From assembly GCA_025362295.1 (NCBI GenBank), contig JANYGX010000012.1, positions 62,001-126,000 of the forward strand: 64,000 nucleotides of DNA. The letters are read 5' to 3'. The DNA is from Sphingomonadales bacterium (GTDB lineage Bacteria > Pseudomonadota > Alphaproteobacteria > Sphingomonadales > Sphingomonadaceae). Shown here one piece after another: positions 27,418 through 39,739 of this stretch (its first letter is position 1; every line of letters begins with the position of its first letter). The notes beneath the pieces were generated by a model. It did no database searches. It was given only the letters and a program-made list of their open reading frames with translations, and was not told the DNA's origin. The position numbers and the translations under genes were made by a program.

Positions 27418-28243
27418 TATGGCGGTCTCCTTCCGGCCTGATTCTAAGGTACAGTGGCCCAAAGGCCTCCAGTTGTTGAAGCTCTGCACGGCCAAGTTTC
27501 GCCATTTCTAGGCTGGCCGCAAAGGTAGAGGCAAGTGCCGAGCGTTGATACGCAGGGTCAGCCCCTGTGGGTAAAAAACCGACCAGATCGGTCCATTCGA
27601 TGGCCGTGCCAATCAATCGCTGCAAGCGCTCGATCGCGGCTTCCAGCCCAAAAACCGGGCGCCGCTCCGGCTTGTAGTGGGTTGCTGTCGCTTTTGCGGC
27701 GACATCGCCATAAACCTTCAAAAGCTCATACAATGTGAGGTCAAACGCTCTGGTTTTGACAATTTTTAATGGCTCAGGTGCGCCGCGCAGAAACACATCA
27801 CGGCCCAGCCGGTCGCGCCCCATCAGCCGGGCACCGGCCTCTCGCATGGATTCCAGCCGCTGCAATTGCAGTTGCAGGCGAGCGGCCAGTTCAAGCGCCG
27901 AAGGCTCATTTTCCGGCACCTCCTCCTTTGGCAACAGCAAACGCGACTTGAGATAGGCAAGCCAGGCTGCCATCACGAGATAATCTGCCGCCAGTTCAAG
28001 CTTCAGCAGGCGCGCCTGATTGATAAATTCAAGATATTGCTCAACCAGCGCCAGAATTGAAATCTGCACCAGATCAACCTTCTGGGTGCGGGCCATTTGC
28101 AGCAGCAAATCGAGTGGCCCTTCAAACCCATCGAGATTGACAACAAAAGCCCCCTCAGCCATCGAATTCGGTAACAAATCGCTGGCTAGAACGCGCGGCG
28201 GCGTGTCAAAAGGCTCATTGGACATCGTAACAACATTGGACAT
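27410..28243 (-). CDS. scpA: Segregation and condensation protein A
   Basis: Kleisin subunit bridging SMC heads. FVVNLDGFEGPLDLLLQMAR and ADYLVMAAWLAYLKSRLLLP are the diagnostic N-terminal blocks; a C-terminal winged helix (FGPLYLRI region) follows. Length 277 aa is normal. It is the first gene of the scpAB pair; a second Met at codon 7 is a possible start, but neither has a strong ribosome binding site. Confidence 0.94.
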   Translation of the reverse strand: MSNVVTMSNEPFDTPPRVLASDLLPNSMAEGAFVVNLDGFEGPLDLLLQMARTQKVDLVQISILALVEQYLEFINQARLLKLELAADYLVMAAWLAYLKSRLLLPKEEVPENEPSALELAARLQLQLQRLESMREAGARLMGRDRLGRDVFLRGAPEPLKIVKTRAFDLTLYELLKVYGDVAAKATATHYKPERRPVFGLEAAIERLQRLIGTAIEWTDLVGFLPTGADPAYQRSALASTFAASLEMAKLGRAELQQLEAFGPLYLRIRPEGDRHNG

Positions 28244-28444
28244 ACTCTATGGCGATAGCGGCTAAAGCACACTCAGGGCAAGCTTTTTGGTTGTTTTTAA
28301 AATGGCAATCCGGTGAGTAAGTATTGGCACCGAAAACACGGTTTAAAACAAAAACCGTTATACCAGCAAAGCTTGGTATCCATTTTTTTCCTTGCGGTAT
28401 CAGACAAAAAGGTGAGCACCAGCCTTCGCTTGGGTGAGAAACTG

Positions 28445-29203
28445 GTGAAAAAATTTATTCATCTTATTATCTTGTTTTTCTTATTCTCTTTCCGGATACA
28501 GCATTCTGTTGCACAGGAGGCGACGGTTGTAACACCCTATCGACCATCGCTATCCAATCCGGCACAGCTGCCGACAGCCGGACAGCTGGAGCTAGAAATG
28601 GGCAGCCTGCGCGCGCGCGGCAACGGTGTTGTACTGGATAGCACGCCAATCCTCCTGAAACTGGCCTTCAACAAAGATTGGGGCATTTTGGCAGGAGGCC
28701 AAGTTTACACGCGGGATCATGATGCCAAAACTTTCGGTGATATCAACATAACTTTAAAACGGGCATTTCTGGTGTCTGAAAAAACCGCATTCGGCATTGA
28801 GCTTATCACCAAATTGCCAACCGCCTCTGCGCCCATTGGCTCCGGCAAGGCGGATTTCCTGGTCAATGGCATTTACAGCCAAGATATTGGTAAGGTGCAT
28901 ATGGACGCCAATGTAACGCTCGCCTTGCTTGGCAAGCATGACCTTGCCACATCAAGAGTGCAAACCAATCTGTCAGCGGCTTTTTCATTGCCTTTATCTG
29001 GGCGTTTTGGCCTGACCGCAGAGCCATCTGCTGTCGTGCAGCAGGGCGTGCCGACCACAGCACAGTTGCTTGGCGCGCTCACATTCAGCCCAAGCAAGAC
29101 AATCACCTTCGACGCGGGCATTGCCAAAGGGCTGAATAACAATAGCCAGAACTGGTCAATTTTTGCTGGTGTGGTGCTGCCGCTAGCAAGGCTTTGGCAA
29201 TAA
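28445..29203 (+). CDS. Putative outer-membrane beta-barrel protein
   Basis: About 252 aa from a GTG at 28445 preceded by GTGAGAAAC, which gives a signal peptide (VKKFIHLIILFFLFSFRIQH, cleavage near SVA-QE). The longer ORF start at 28313 adds 44 unlikely residues. The mature part opens VVTPYRPSLSNPAQLPTAGQ and alternates short amphipathic strands ending in aromatic residues. It resembles the transporter-like barrel group near PF13557 (phenol-degradation MetA-pathway type): KTAFGIELITKLP, GSGKADFLVNGIYSQDIG. Substrate unknown. It is not linked to neighbours by operon structure. Confidence 0.6.
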   Translation: MKKFIHLIILFFLFSFRIQHSVAQEATVVTPYRPSLSNPAQLPTAGQLELEMGSLRARGNGVVLDSTPILLKLAFNKDWGILAGGQVYTRDHDAKTFGDINITLKRAFLVSEKTAFGIELITKLPTASAPIGSGKADFLVNGIYSQDIGKVHMDANVTLALLGKHDLATSRVQTNLSAAFSLPLSGRFGLTAEPSAVVQQGVPTTAQLLGALTFSPSKTITFDAGIAKGLNNNSQNWSIFAGVVLPLARLWQ

Positions 29204-29643
29204 TAGTGTATGTATGAGTATAACGATCAAGACTGACTTATTTGATTTTTCAAGGGTGTTTGGCCGAAACATCGAACTTTAAGTCTTTTCTCTTTTTTGG
29301 TGGCATCAAAACAGTATTGTTCAAATGCTCTGAACATAGTTGCAAGAATCATATTGACGCCTTCATACATCCGCTATAACACACGCAAATATTGCTCGCG
29401 GATTGGTGGTAGGTGATCAGCCTAGACGCATTCCAACGATAAGAGCTTCAGTTTTGTTTGCGGTATTATTGTCTTTAATCAAGCCTTTAATGCATTTCCC
29501 CCGGGTGCTTCTCTGCCACATGTGTGGTTGATGAAGATAACGTATGATAAACAGAAGTCCGCCTTGCATATGAAATGAATTGGTTGCCAAGGGTTTCGAT
29601 CCATGGCGGCCTTATGGTTTTTAACGATTGAGGCTATATTATT
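29204..29643. other. 440-base region upstream of the str operon
   Basis: AT-rich DNA with no supported gene. It should contain the main promoter of rpsL-rpsG-fusA-tuf. The best candidate pair is listed at 29354-29380. About 260 bases lie between it and rpsL, so a long leader is possible. Confidence 0.5.
29354..29380 (+). promoter_or_regulatory. Candidate promoter of the str operon
   Basis: TTGACG (29354-29359) and TATAAC (29375-29380) with a 15-base spacer, slightly short for sigma-70. It is the best -35/-10 pair seen upstream of rpsL. Tentative. Confidence 0.35.
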
Positions 29644-30015
29644 ATGCCAACGATTAACCAACTGGTTCGCAAGCCGCGTACCCCACAGCGGGTGCGTAAC
29701 ACGGCTCCGGCAATGGAGGCGTGTCCGCAGAAGCGTGGTGTGTGCACGCGCGTGTATACAACGACACCTAAAAAGCCGAACTCGGCTCTGCGTAAGGTCG
29801 CCAAGGTGCGCCTGACCAATGGTTTTGAGGTGATCGGTTACATTCCGGGTGAAGGCCATAACTTGCAAGAGCATGCTGTGGTGCTGATTCGCGGCGGTCG
29901 TGTTAAAGATTTGCCAGGCGTGCGCTATCACATTTTGCGCGGCGTGCTCGATACACAAGGCGTTAAAAACCGCAAACAATCGCGTTCCAAGTACGGCGCG
30001 AAGCGTCCGAAGTAA
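29644..30015 (+). CDS. rpsL: 30S ribosomal protein S12
   Basis: Decoding-centre protein. [14 protein letters not shown] is the universal start, and [20 protein letters not shown] (loop with Lys at the streptomycin site) and [13 protein letters not shown] are diagnostic. Lys rather than a resistance residue is present in both PKKPNS and the later [10 protein letters not shown] loop. 123 aa. First gene of the str operon; here rpoB/rpoC and rplJ/rplL do not precede it. Confidence 0.99.
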   Translation: MPTINQLVRKPRTPQRVRNTAPAMEACPQKRGVCTRVYTTTPKKPNSALRKVAKVRLTNGFEVIGYIPGEGHNLQEHAVVLIRGGRVKDLPGVRYHILRGVLDTQGVKNRKQSRSKYGAKRPK

Positions 30016-30027
30016 GGGGAAGATTAT

Positions 30028-30498
30028 ATGTCACGTCGCCGCCGCCCCGAAAAACGGGAAATTTTGCCGGATCCAGTGTTCAAGGATCTTGTGCTGTCGA
30101 AATTTATGAATGCCGTTATGTATGATGGCAAGAAGTCGATTGCAGAATCGATTGTCTATGGTGCGTTGGAAAGCATTGAAACCAAGTTGAAAAAAGAGCC
30201 GATGGCTATTTTTCACACAGCACTGGACAATGTGAAGCCGGGCATCGAAGTGCGGTCGCGTCGCGTTGGCGGGGCGACTTATCAGGTGCCAGTCGAAGTG
30301 CGGCCGGACCGCGCGCAGGCTTTGGCGTTGCGCTGGGTTATTGGCGCGGCACGCAAGCGTTCGGAGAACACCATGGCTGCCCGGTTGTCCGGTGAGCTTA
30401 TCGACGCTTCAAACAATCGTGGCACAGCTGTGAAAAAACGCGAAGACACACACCGCATGGCGGAGGCCAACAAAGCCTTCTCGCACTATCGCTGGTAA
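30028..30498 (+). CDS. rpsG: 30S ribosomal protein S7
   Basis: Assembly-initiating protein of the 30S head, contacts the E-site t[21 protein letters not shown] start, then [20 protein letters not shown] and NKAFSHYRW at the end. 156 aa, 12 bases after rpsL. In E. coli S7 represses its own operon; no matching site was identified here. Confidence 0.99.
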   Translation: MSRRRRPEKREILPDPVFKDLVLSKFMNAVMYDGKKSIAESIVYGALESIETKLKKEPMAIFHTALDNVKPGIEVRSRRVGGATYQVPVEVRPDRAQALALRWVIGAARKRSENTMAARLSGELIDASNNRGTAVKKREDTHRMAEANKAFSHYRW

Positions 30499-30513
30499 TC
30501 AAGAGTACAGACA

Positions 30514-32586
<2,073 letters not shown>

Positions 32587-32601
32587 GGAAAGGACTAAGC
32601 C

Positions 32602-33792
32602 ATGGCTAAAGCAAAATTTGAGCGGAACAAACCGCACTGCAATATTGGTACTATTGGTCACGTGGACCATGGTAAAACTTCGCTGACAGCGGCGATTACA
32701 AAAATTCTCGCTGAAACCGGCGGAGCCACATTCACGGCTTACGATCAGATCGACAAAGCGCCGGAAGAAAAAGCACGCGGCATCACCATTTCAACATCGC
32801 ATGTTGAATATGAGACGGCTAACCGCCATTATGCGCACGTTGATTGCCCCGGCCACGCGGATTATGTGAAAAACATGATCACAGGTGCTGCTCAAATGGA
32901 TGGCGGTATTTTGGTGGTGTCGGCTGCTGATGGCCCTATGCCACAAACGCGCGAGCACATTCTGCTGGCCCGTCAGGTCGGTGTGCCTGCACTTGTTGTG
33001 TTCATGAACAAGGTTGATCTTGTTGATGACGCTGAAATTCTTGAGCTGGTTGAACTTGAAATCCGCGAGCTGCTGAGCAAATATGATTTTCCTGGCGATG
33101 ATATTCCAATCGTTCAAGGCTCAGCTGTCTGTGCACTGGAAGACAAACGTCCTGAAATCGGCCGTGAAGCTGTGCTGAAGCTTATGGCCGAAGTGGATCG
33201 TTACATTCCGCAGCCTGAGCGCCCGCTGGACAAACCATTTCTGATGCCAATCGAAGATGTGTTCTCGATTTCCGGTCGTGGTACAGTGGTGACTGGCCGT
33301 GTGGAAACTGGCATTGTCAAGGTTGGTGAAGAAGTCGAAATTGTTGGTATCAAGCCAACGTCCAAAACGGTTGTTACAGGCGTTGAAATGTTCCGCAAGC
33401 TGCTGGATCAAGGTCAGGCTGGTGATAACATTGGTGCGCTTGTGCGCGGTGTGACACGTGAAGCGGTTGAGCGCGGTCAGGTTTTGGCAAAACCAGGTTC
33501 GATCACGCCACACACACAGTTCAAAGCAGAAACCTATGTGTTGTCGAAAGAAGAGGGTGGCCGTCACACACCATTCTTTGCCAACTACCGTCCTCAGTTT
33601 TATTTCCGCACCACTGATGTCACTGGTACAGTGACCTTACCAGAGGGTACAGAAATGGTGATGCCAGGGGACAATATTGGTTTGACGGTTAAGCTAATTG
33701 CGCCTATCGCTATGGATCAAGGTTTGCGATTCGCTATCCGCGAAGGCGGACGCACCGTTGGTGCTGGCGTTGTCGCTTCAATAATCGAGTAG
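32602..33792 (+). CDS. tuf: Elongation factor Tu
   Basis: Delivers aminoacyl-tRNA to the ribosome. [24 protein letters not shown] and NKVDLVDD form the GTP site. Domains 2 and 3 are complete, ending [14 protein letters not shown]. 396 aa. Ten bases after its stop lies an intrinsic terminator, then rpsJ. No second tuf copy is in the window. Confidence 0.99.
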   Translation: MAKAKFERNKPHCNIGTIGHVDHGKTSLTAAITKILAETGGATFTAYDQIDKAPEEKARGITISTSHVEYETANRHYAHVDCPGHADYVKNMITGAAQMDGGILVVSAADGPMPQTREHILLARQVGVPALVVFMNKVDLVDDAEILELVELEIRELLSKYDFPGDDIPIVQGSAVCALEDKRPEIGREAVLKLMAEVDRYIPQPERPLDKPFLMPIEDVFSISGRGTVVTGRVETGIVKVGEEVEIVGIKPTSKTVVTGVEMFRKLLDQGQAGDNIGALVRGVTREAVERGQVLAKPGSITPHTQFKAETYVLSKEEGGRHTPFFANYRPQFYFRTTDVTGTVTLPEGTEMVMPGDNIGLTVKLIAPIAMDQGLRFAIREGGRTVGAGVVASIIE

Positions 33793-33801
33793 GGTCGATA
33801 G

Positions 33802-33840
33802 ACCAGAGCAATGAAAGTTGCTCTGGTTTTTAATTTTTTT
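33802..33840 (+). terminator. Intrinsic terminator/attenuator between tuf and rpsJ
   Basis: ACCAGAGCAA (33802-33811), loop TGAAAG, TTGCTCTGGT (33818-33827), then TTTTAATTTTTTT. A perfect 10-bp stem with a long U-tract. It ends only 18 bases before the rpsJ start, leaving no room for a promoter behind it. It therefore either separates str from S10 transcripts with an rpsJ promoter located inside tuf, or acts as an attenuator. Confidence 0.85.
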
Positions 33841-33858
33841 GAGTAACGGAATTACACT

Positions 33859-34173
33859 ATGGACACACAAAATATACGCATACGCCTTAAGGCATTTGAC
33901 CATCGCGTGCTTGATCAGGCGACCGGTGAGATCGCAGCGACTGCTAAGCGTACGGGTGCTTTTGTGCGTGGGCCAATTCCCTTGCCGACACGAATGGAGA
34001 TGTTCACAGTGAACCGCTCTCCGCACGTGGATAAAAAATCACGCGAGCAGTTTGAGGTGCGAACCTACAAGCGCTTGCTGGATATTGTTGACCCGACACC
34101 ACAGACGGTTGACGCCTTGATGAAGTTAGACCTCGCCGCTGGCGTGGATGTGGAAATCAAGCTCCAGGCGTAA
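33859..34173 (+). CDS. rpsJ: 30S ribosomal protein S10
   Basis: 30S head protein, also NusE of antitermination complexes. [20 protein letters not shown] and [20 protein letters not shown] are typical. 104 aa. First gene of the S10 operon; it lies directly behind the terminator of tuf. Confidence 0.99.
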   Translation: MDTQNIRIRLKAFDHRVLDQATGEIAATAKRTGAFVRGPIPLPTRMEMFTVNRSPHVDKKSREQFEVRTYKRLLDIVDPTPQTVDALMKLDLAAGVDVEIKLQA

Positions 34174-34210
34174 GCGCTGTCGGAGCCTCTGTTAGAAAAG
34201 GAGTGGTGCA

Positions 34211-34945
34211 ATGCGCACCGGATTATTAGCGAAGAAAGTCGGCATGACCCGGCTGTTCAAAGAAGATGGCGTTCACGTTCCCGTGACTGTTCTGTCGCTT
34301 GAAGGTTGTCAGGTTGTGGCTCAAAAGACAGTTGAGCGCGACGGTTATTCGGCTATTCAGGTGGGCGCTGGAAAAGCCAAAGCCAAAAACGTTGCCAAAC
34401 CGCAACGTGGCCATTTTGCCAAAGCTGAAGTTGAACCCAAAGCCAAGCTGGTTGAGTTTCGTGTTGCTGATGATGCACTTGTGCCGGTTGGTGCAAGCTT
34501 TTCGCCAGCGCATTTTGTTGCCGGCCAATTTGTTGATGTGACCGGCATGACCATCGGTAAAGGTTTTGCTGGTGTTATGAAACGCTGGAACTTTGGTGGT
34601 TTGCGCGCGACACACGGTGTGTCGGTATCGCACCGTTCACATGGGTCGACCGGTCAACGCCAAGATCCAGGCAAAGTGTTCAAAAACAAGAAAATGGCTG
34701 GTCATATGGGTGACGAGCAAATTACGCAGCAAAATCTTGAAATCGTGCAAACAGATGTTGCGCGTGGTTTGATTTATGTGCGTGGTTCTGTCCCTGGTTC
34801 CAGGAACAGTTGGCTGACATTGAAAGATTCCGTCAAGATCAAAGCACCAAAAGATTTGCCTTATCCAGCAGCTGTTATGTCTGCTGCCGTTGAGGCGCCC
34901 GCTTCGGTTGCTCCAGAAGCAACGCCTGAAAGTGCAGGGGAATAA
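34211..34945 (+). CDS. rplC: 50S ribosomal protein L3
   Basis: Binds 23S rRNA near the peptidyl transferase centre. [16 protein letters not shown] start, and the conserved loop [20 protein letters not shown]. 244 aa, with an Ala/Glu/Pro-rich C-terminal extension of about 25 residues beyond the usual end. AAAGGAG precedes the ATG. Confidence 0.99.
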   Translation: MRTGLLAKKVGMTRLFKEDGVHVPVTVLSLEGCQVVAQKTVERDGYSAIQVGAGKAKAKNVAKPQRGHFAKAEVEPKAKLVEFRVADDALVPVGASFSPAHFVAGQFVDVTGMTIGKGFAGVMKRWNFGGLRATHGVSVSHRSHGSTGQRQDPGKVFKNKKMAGHMGDEQITQQNLEIVQTDVARGLIYVRGSVPGSRNSWLTLKDSVKIKAPKDLPYPAAVMSAAVEAPASVAPEATPESAGE

Positions 34946-34947
34946 TC

Positions 34948-35568
34948 ATGAAACTCTCAGTCAAAACGCTTGATGGTGGTAGCGCCGGTGATATCGAACT
35001 AAACGATATCCTCTTTGGTGCACCGCTGCGCAAAGATATCCTGTTTCGTGTGATCAATTGGCAGCTTGCCAACCGCCGCGCGCCAGCACGCGCTGCCCGT
35101 CAGCGGTCAGATGTTGCGCGCACCGGCAAAAAAATGTATAAACAAAAGGGCACAGGTTCGGCCCGTCACCACAATCGTGCTGCGCCACAGTTTGTTGGCG
35201 GCGGTGCAGCCCATGGTCCGCGTGCTCGCACGTTCGATCAAAGCCTCAACAAAAAAATCCGTGCCTTGGGATTACGCACAGCGCTCTCTGCCAAGCATGC
35301 TGAAGGCAAGCTGGTGGTGCTCGATAATCTGGCACTTGGCGAGGCAAAAACAAAAACGTTGCTGGCAAAGCTGGCAGGTCTCGGCATTGCACGTGGTTTG
35401 TTTATCGACGGTGATACAGTCAATGATAACTTCAAGCTGGCCTGTTCAAACCTCTATAAAGTTGATGTGATGCCTGCGATGGGTGCCAACGTCTACGATA
35501 TTGTCAATCACGATACGCTGGTGCTCACAAAGTCGGCTATCGAAAAGCTGGAGGCACGTTTAGCATGA
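34948..35568 (+). CDS. rplD: 50S ribosomal protein L4
   Basis: Lines the peptide exit tunnel. [20 protein letters not shown] then [20 protein letters not shown] is the L4 tunnel loop. 206 aa. Overlaps rplW by 4 bases (ATGA). In E. coli L4 regulates the S10 operon by attenuation. Confidence 0.99.
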   Translation: MKLSVKTLDGGSAGDIELNDILFGAPLRKDILFRVINWQLANRRAPARAARQRSDVARTGKKMYKQKGTGSARHHNRAAPQFVGGGAAHGPRARTFDQSLNKKIRALGLRTALSAKHAEGKLVVLDNLALGEAKTKTLLAKLAGLGIARGLFIDGDTVNDNFKLACSNLYKVDVMPAMGANVYDIVNHDTLVLTKSAIEKLEARLA

Positions 35569-35858
35569 GTGCGCTCTCCCATTATGATGTGGTGCGGAAA
35601 CCTGTAATCACTGAGAAGTCTACCATGCTCTCTGAGCACAACGTGGTTGTCTTCAAGGTGCATCCGGATGCGACAAAGCCACAAATCAAGGCGGCTGTTG
35701 AAGCGCTGTTTGACGTCAAGGTGAAAGCTGTCAACACAGCTGTTCAAAAGGGCAAAACAAAGCGCTTTAAGGGTGTGAAATATATTCGATCCGATGAGAA
35801 AAAAGCTATGGTCACATTAGTGGCTGGCCAATCCATCGACATCACAACCGGCATTTGA
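35565..35858 (+). CDS. rplW: 50S ribosomal protein L23
   Basis: Tunnel-exit protein contacted by trigger factor and [23 protein letters not shown] and [20 protein letters not shown] are diagnostic. 97 aa; starts inside the rplD stop. Confidence 0.99.
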   Translation: MSALSHYDVVRKPVITEKSTMLSEHNVVVFKVHPDATKPQIKAAVEALFDVKVKAVNTAVQKGKTKRFKGVKYIRSDEKKAMVTLVAGQSIDITTGI

Positions 35859-35871
35859 GGGAACAGCGACA

Positions 35872-36705
35872 ATGGCACTGAAAAGCTATAATCCAACCTC
35901 ACCGGCCCGTCGTGGTCTGGTTCTGGTTGACCGGTCTTCGCTTTGGAAGGGCAAGCCTGTCAAAATGCTGACAGAAGGCATGTCTAAATCTGGCGGACGC
36001 AACAACATGGGTCACGCCACAGCGCGCGGCATTGGTGGTGGTCACAAGCAGTCTTATCGCATTATCGATTTCAAGCGGCGCAAGTGGGACATGCCAGCAA
36101 CGGTTGAGCGGCTTGAATATGACCCGAACCGTTCGGCATTCATTGCATTGGTCAAGTACACCGATGGTCATCTCACATATATCATCGCGCCGCAACGACT
36201 GGCTATCGGTGACACAATTGTATCCGGTAAAAAAACCGACGTGAAACCAGGCAACGCCATGGAAATTGGTCAGATGCCGATTGGGACGATTGTTCACAAT
36301 GTGGAACTTAAGCCACTCAAGGGTGGTCAAATGGCGCGCGCCGCTGGCGCTTATGTGCAAGTGGTTGGTCGTGATCGTGGTCAGGTTATCATTCGTTTGA
36401 ATTCGGGCGAACAACGCTACGTGCGCGGCGAGTGCATGGCGACGGTTGGTGCAGTCTCAAATCCTGACAATATGAACACCTATCTTGCCAAGGCTGGTCG
36501 CAATCGCTGGCTTGGTTATCGGCCACTGTCACGTGGTGTCGCGAAAAACCCAGTCGATCACCCGCACGGCGGTGGTGAAGGTCGGACCTCTGGCGGTCGT
36601 CACCCTGTGACACCATGGGGCAAGCCAACCAAAGGCAAACGTACACGCTCGAACAAGGCGACTGACAAGTACATTGTGCGGTCTCGTCATGCGAAGAAAG
36701 GTTAA
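35872..36705 (+). CDS. rplB: 50S ribosomal protein L2
   Basis: Needed for subunit joining and the peptidyl transferase centre. [20 protein letters not shown] start and [20 protein letters not shown] with the functionally important His. 277 aa. Confidence 0.99.
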   Translation: MALKSYNPTSPARRGLVLVDRSSLWKGKPVKMLTEGMSKSGGRNNMGHATARGIGGGHKQSYRIIDFKRRKWDMPATVERLEYDPNRSAFIALVKYTDGHLTYIIAPQRLAIGDTIVSGKKTDVKPGNAMEIGQMPIGTIVHNVELKPLKGGQMARAAGAYVQVVGRDRGQVIIRLNSGEQRYVRGECMATVGAVSNPDNMNTYLAKAGRNRWLGYRPLSRGVAKNPVDHPHGGGEGRTSGGRHPVTPWGKPTKGKRTRSNKATDKYIVRSRHAKKG

Positions 36706-36708
36706 CCC

Positions 36709-36987
36709 ATGACACGTTCAAGCTACAAAGGTCCGTTTGTTGATCTCTACATGCTGAAGAAAGCTGAAGTGGCAACAGCCGCTGGCAATAAGCAGCCGAT
36801 CAAAACATGGTCGCGGCGCTCGACGATCGTGCCCCAATTCATGGGCCTGACGTTTAGTGTTTATAACGGCAAGAAATTCATTCCGGTGTTTGTCACTGAG
36901 GAAATGGTTGGTCATAAGTTTGGTGAATTCTCACCGACCCGCTCTTTCCCTGGCCACTCTGCCGATAAAAAAGCGAAGAAGAGCTAG
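36709..36987 (+). CDS. rpsS: 30S ribosomal protein S19
   Basis: 30S head protein next to the A site. [16 protein letters not shown]-like start ([20 protein letters not shown]) and [20 protein letters not shown] end. 92 aa, 3 bases after rplB. Confidence 0.99.
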   Translation: MTRSSYKGPFVDLYMLKKAEVATAAGNKQPIKTWSRRSTIVPQFMGLTFSVYNGKKFIPVFVTEEMVGHKFGEFSPTRSFPGHSADKKAKKS

Positions 36988-36990
36988 GTC

Positions 36991-37371
36991 ATGTCAAAAC
37001 CAAAAGCCCCCCGTCGTGTTGGTGAAACTGAAGCGCTTGCCATTGGCAACTCGCTGCGTGGATCGCCTTATAAATTGAACCTAGTCGCTGGCCTTATTCG
37101 CGGCAAGCCGGTTGCAAAAGCGTTGGCTGATCTTACCTTCAGTAAAAAGGGCTTTGCCCGTGACGTGAAAAAAGTTCTGGAGTCGGCGGTGGCCAATGCC
37201 GAGAACAATCATAATCTCGACGTCGATGCGCTTGTTGTGAAAGAAGCGTCAGTGGGTAAGTCCATGGTGATGAAACGTTTCAGTCCGCGCGCGCGTGGTC
37301 GTTCGGCTGCCATTCAAAAGCCGTTCAGTCGTATTCGCATAATTGTGCGTGAAGTTGGGAGCGAAGCATAA
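36991..37371 (+). CDS. rplV: 50S ribosomal protein L22
   Basis: Exit-tunnel protein. [20 protein letters not shown] and the tunnel hairpin [20 protein letters not shown] are typical. 126 aa. Its stop overlaps the rpsC start by one base. Confidence 0.99.
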   Translation: MSKPKAPRRVGETEALAIGNSLRGSPYKLNLVAGLIRGKPVAKALADLTFSKKGFARDVKKVLESAVANAENNHNLDVDALVVKEASVGKSMVMKRFSPRARGRSAAIQKPFSRIRIIVREVGSEA

Positions 37372-38066
37372 TGGGTCAGAAGGCCAACCCCGTCGGTCTG
37401 CGTTTACAGATCAATCGCACCTGGGACAGCCGCTGGTACGCCGATGGCGATGCCTACGGCAATCAGCTGCACGAAGATTTGAATATCCGCAACACTCTGA
37501 TCAAGGAAATGCCGCAGGCTGGTATCAGCAAAGTGATCATCGAGCGTCCGGCCAAACTGGCACGCGTTTCGATTTACTCTGCGCGTCCAGGTATTATTAT
37601 TGGCAAAAAAGGCGCTGATATCGACAAGTTGAAAAAGCGCATTGGCCTGATGACGAAATCAGAAGTATCGCTCAACATTGTTGAAATTCGCAAGCCGGAG
37701 ATTGATGCGCGACTGGTTGCTGTCGGTGTATGCGACCAGCTGGAGCGCCGGATTGCATTTCGCCGCGCCATGAAGCGCGCTGTGCAATCAGCTTTACGGC
37801 TTGGTGCAGAAGGCATTAAAATTACATGTGCCGGCCGTTTGGGCGGTGCCGAAATCGCGCGCACGGAATGGTACCGCGAAGGTCGGGTGCCATTGCATAC
37901 GCTGCGCGGAAACGTTGATTACGCTGAAGCGCAGGCCCATACAGCTTATGGCGTGTGCGGTGTGAAAGTGTGGATTTTCAAAGGCGAAATTCTTGCCCAC
38001 GATCCACTGGCGCAAGAAAAAATTATGTTAGATGCACAAACCTCAGGCGTGCGGCCGGCCCGGTAA
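37371..38066 (+). CDS. rpsC: 30S ribosomal protein S3
   Basis: mRNA-entry protein with a KH domain. [20 protein letters not shown] start, and the KH GxxG loop in [18 protein letters not shown]. 231 aa. Followed by an unusual 68-base gap with RNA structure before rplP. Confidence 0.99.
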   Translation: MGQKANPVGLRLQINRTWDSRWYADGDAYGNQLHEDLNIRNTLIKEMPQAGISKVIIERPAKLARVSIYSARPGIIIGKKGADIDKLKKRIGLMTKSEVSLNIVEIRKPEIDARLVAVGVCDQLERRIAFRRAMKRAVQSALRLGAEGIKITCAGRLGGAEIARTEWYREGRVPLHTLRGNVDYAEAQAHTAYGVCGVKVWIFKGEILAHDPLAQEKIMLDAQTSGVRPAR

Positions 38067-38084
38067 GGACCAGCCGCCTTATCG

Positions 38085-38127
38085 AGGGCGTGACTTGAGG
38101 GCAACCTCAAGGCTCTGTCAGAAGGCG
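38085..38127 (+). promoter_or_regulatory. Structured leader before rplP
   Basis: An inner hairpin CTTGAGG-GCAA-CCTCAAG (38094-38111) with a GNRA-type loop lies between CGCCTT (38085-38090) and its complement AAGGCG (38122-38127). The AAGGCG arm covers the purine-rich stretch just before the rplP ATG, so pairing could control L16 translation. This is a structural reading only. Confidence 0.4.
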
Positions 38128-38134
38128 AAGAAAT

Positions 38135-38554
38135 ATGTTGTCACCTAAGAAAACAAAGTTCCGCAAGGGCTTTAAAGGCAAGATCAGCGGCGATGCCAAA
38201 GGCGGCACAACGCTGAACTTCGGTTCGTTTGGCTTAAAAGCCATGCAGCCTGAGCGCATTACCGCGCGCCAGATTGAGGCGGCCCGTCGTGCGTTGGCCC
38301 GTGCTATCAAACGTCAGGGTCGTATTTGGATTCGCATTTTCCCGGATGTGCCAGTGTCATCAAAACCTGCTGAAGTGCGCATGGGTTCTGGCAAGGGTGC
38401 ACCGGAATACTGGGTGGCGCGTGTCAAACCGGGCCGCATCATGTTTGAGCTCGATGGCGTAGACGCGGCAACAGCGCGTCAGGCTTTCGCGCTTGCAACC
38501 GAAAAACTCCCAATCAAGACGCGCGTTGTTGGCCGCCTTGGCGAACAGTTCTGA
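38135..38554 (+). CDS. rplP: 50S ribosomal protein L16
   Basis: Organises the A-site tRNA elbow region of the 50[21 protein letters not shown] start, [20 protein letters not shown] and [20 protein letters not shown] follow. 139 aa. The family usually starts MLQP; here Ser replaces Gln. Confidence 0.99.
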   Translation: MLSPKKTKFRKGFKGKISGDAKGGTTLNFGSFGLKAMQPERITARQIEAARRALARAIKRQGRIWIRIFPDVPVSSKPAEVRMGSGKGAPEYWVARVKPGRIMFELDGVDAATARQAFALATEKLPIKTRVVGRLGEQF

Positions 38555-38569
38555 GTCTAGAAAGATTTT

Positions 38570-38773
38570 ATGAAAACCGCAGACCTAAAAATTAAAACGG
38601 ACGATCAACTGGCTTTGGATTTGCAGAGCCTGGAAAAAGAGCGTTTCAATCTGCGGTTTCGCACGGCGACCAGCCAGCTTGAAGCGCCAGCGCGGGTTCG
38701 TGTTGTGCGCCGGACTATTGCACGTATTAAAACCCTGCAGTCTGAACGTACGCGTTCAGCGGCAGCGAAGTAG
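38570..38773 (+). CDS. rpmC: 50S ribosomal protein L29
   Basis: Small helical hairpin at the tunnel exit. [20 protein letters not shown] then [20 protein letters not shown] and TIARIKTL. 67 aa, between rplP and rpsQ. Confidence 0.97.
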   Translation: MKTADLKIKTDDQLALDLQSLEKERFNLRFRTATSQLEAPARVRVVRRTIARIKTLQSERTRSAAAK

Positions 38774-38787
38774 AAGGAACGGACACG

Positions 38788-39024
38788 ATGCCAAAACGTA
38801 TTTTGCAAGGGACCGTGGTTTCAGACAAGCCCAACCAAACGGTGGTTGTTCTGGTCGAACGCCGCTTCCGTCACCCTTTGCTCGGCAAGATTGTGCGTCG
38901 CTCGAAAAAATTTCATGCGCATGACGAAGGTAATGTAATGAAGTCCGGTGATATCATTCGTATCGAAGAATGTCGTCCAATGTCAAAGCTGAAGACATGG
39001 CGCGTTGTCGATAAAGTTCAATAG
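38788..39024 (+). CDS. rpsQ: 30S ribosomal protein S17
   Basis: OB-fold 16S-binding protein. [31 protein letters not shown] and [20 protein letters not shown]. 78 aa. Confidence 0.98.
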   Translation: MPKRILQGTVVSDKPNQTVVVLVERRFRHPLLGKIVRRSKKFHAHDEGNVMKSGDIIRIEECRPMSKLKTWRVVDKVQ

Positions 39025-39047
39025 TTGGTTTGTAAGAGGAATTATAT

Positions 39048-39416
39048 ATGATCCAGATGCAATCCAATCTCGAAGTTGCTGACAACAGTGGCGCAAAACG
39101 AGTGCAATGCATTAAAGTGCTTGGTGGTTCCAAGCGTCGCACCGCCAGTGTTGGTGATGTGATTGTGGTTTCCATCAAAGAAGCCTCACCAAAAGGCCGC
39201 GTCAAAAAAGGTGATGTGCACCGTGCTGTGATCGTGCGCACAAGCTTTCCAGTGCGTCGTGCTGATGGTTCAGTCATTCGTTTTGACAAAAACGCCGCCG
39301 TGCTGATCAACAAGCAGAAAGAACCGATTGGTACGCGCATTTTCGGACCAGTTGTGCGCGAACTGCGGGCCAAGAACCACATGAAAATTATTTCGCTAGC
39401 GCCGGAGGTGCTCTGA
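39048..39416 (+). CDS. rplN: 50S ribosomal protein L14
   Basis: [20 protein letters not shown] start and [16 protein letters not shown]-like end ([16 protein letters not shown]); forms an intersubunit bridge. 122 aa; stop and rplX start are 2 bases apart. Confidence 0.99.
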   Translation: MIQMQSNLEVADNSGAKRVQCIKVLGGSKRRTASVGDVIVVSIKEASPKGRVKKGDVHRAVIVRTSFPVRRADGSVIRFDKNAAVLINKQKEPIGTRIFGPVVRELRAKNHMKIISLAPEVL

Positions 39417-39418
39417 TT

Positions 39419-39739
39419 ATGTCAGCAGCCAAAATAAAAAAAGGGGACACCGTTGTTGTGTTGTCGGGTAAAGACAAAGGCCGCACGGGTGAAGTTATTC
39501 GCGCCATTCCAAGCGAAGGCAAGGTCGTTGTTGGTGGAATTAATATGATTTCACGTCACACCAAGCCAAGCCAGGGAGATCCGCAAGGCGGTATAAAACG
39601 CCGCGAAGCAGCAATGCACGTGTGCAAGGTGGCGATTGCCGATCCGAAATCTGGTAAGCCAACTCGGGTTGGTTTTAAAATAGTTGATGGCAAAAAAGTT
39701 CGTGTTGCCAAGAAATCTGGTGAGGTCATCCATGGCTGA
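39419..39739 (+). CDS. rplX: 50S ribosomal protein L24
   Basis: KOW-domain assembly initiator: [20 protein letters not shown] then [18 protein letters not shown]. 106 aa. Overlaps rplE by 8 bases (ATGGCTGA). Confidence 0.99.
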   Translation: MSAAKIKKGDTVVVLSGKDKGRTGEVIRAIPSEGKVVVGGINMISRHTKPSQGDPQGGIKRREAAMHVCKVAIADPKSGKPTRVGFKIVDGKKVRVAKKSGEVIHG

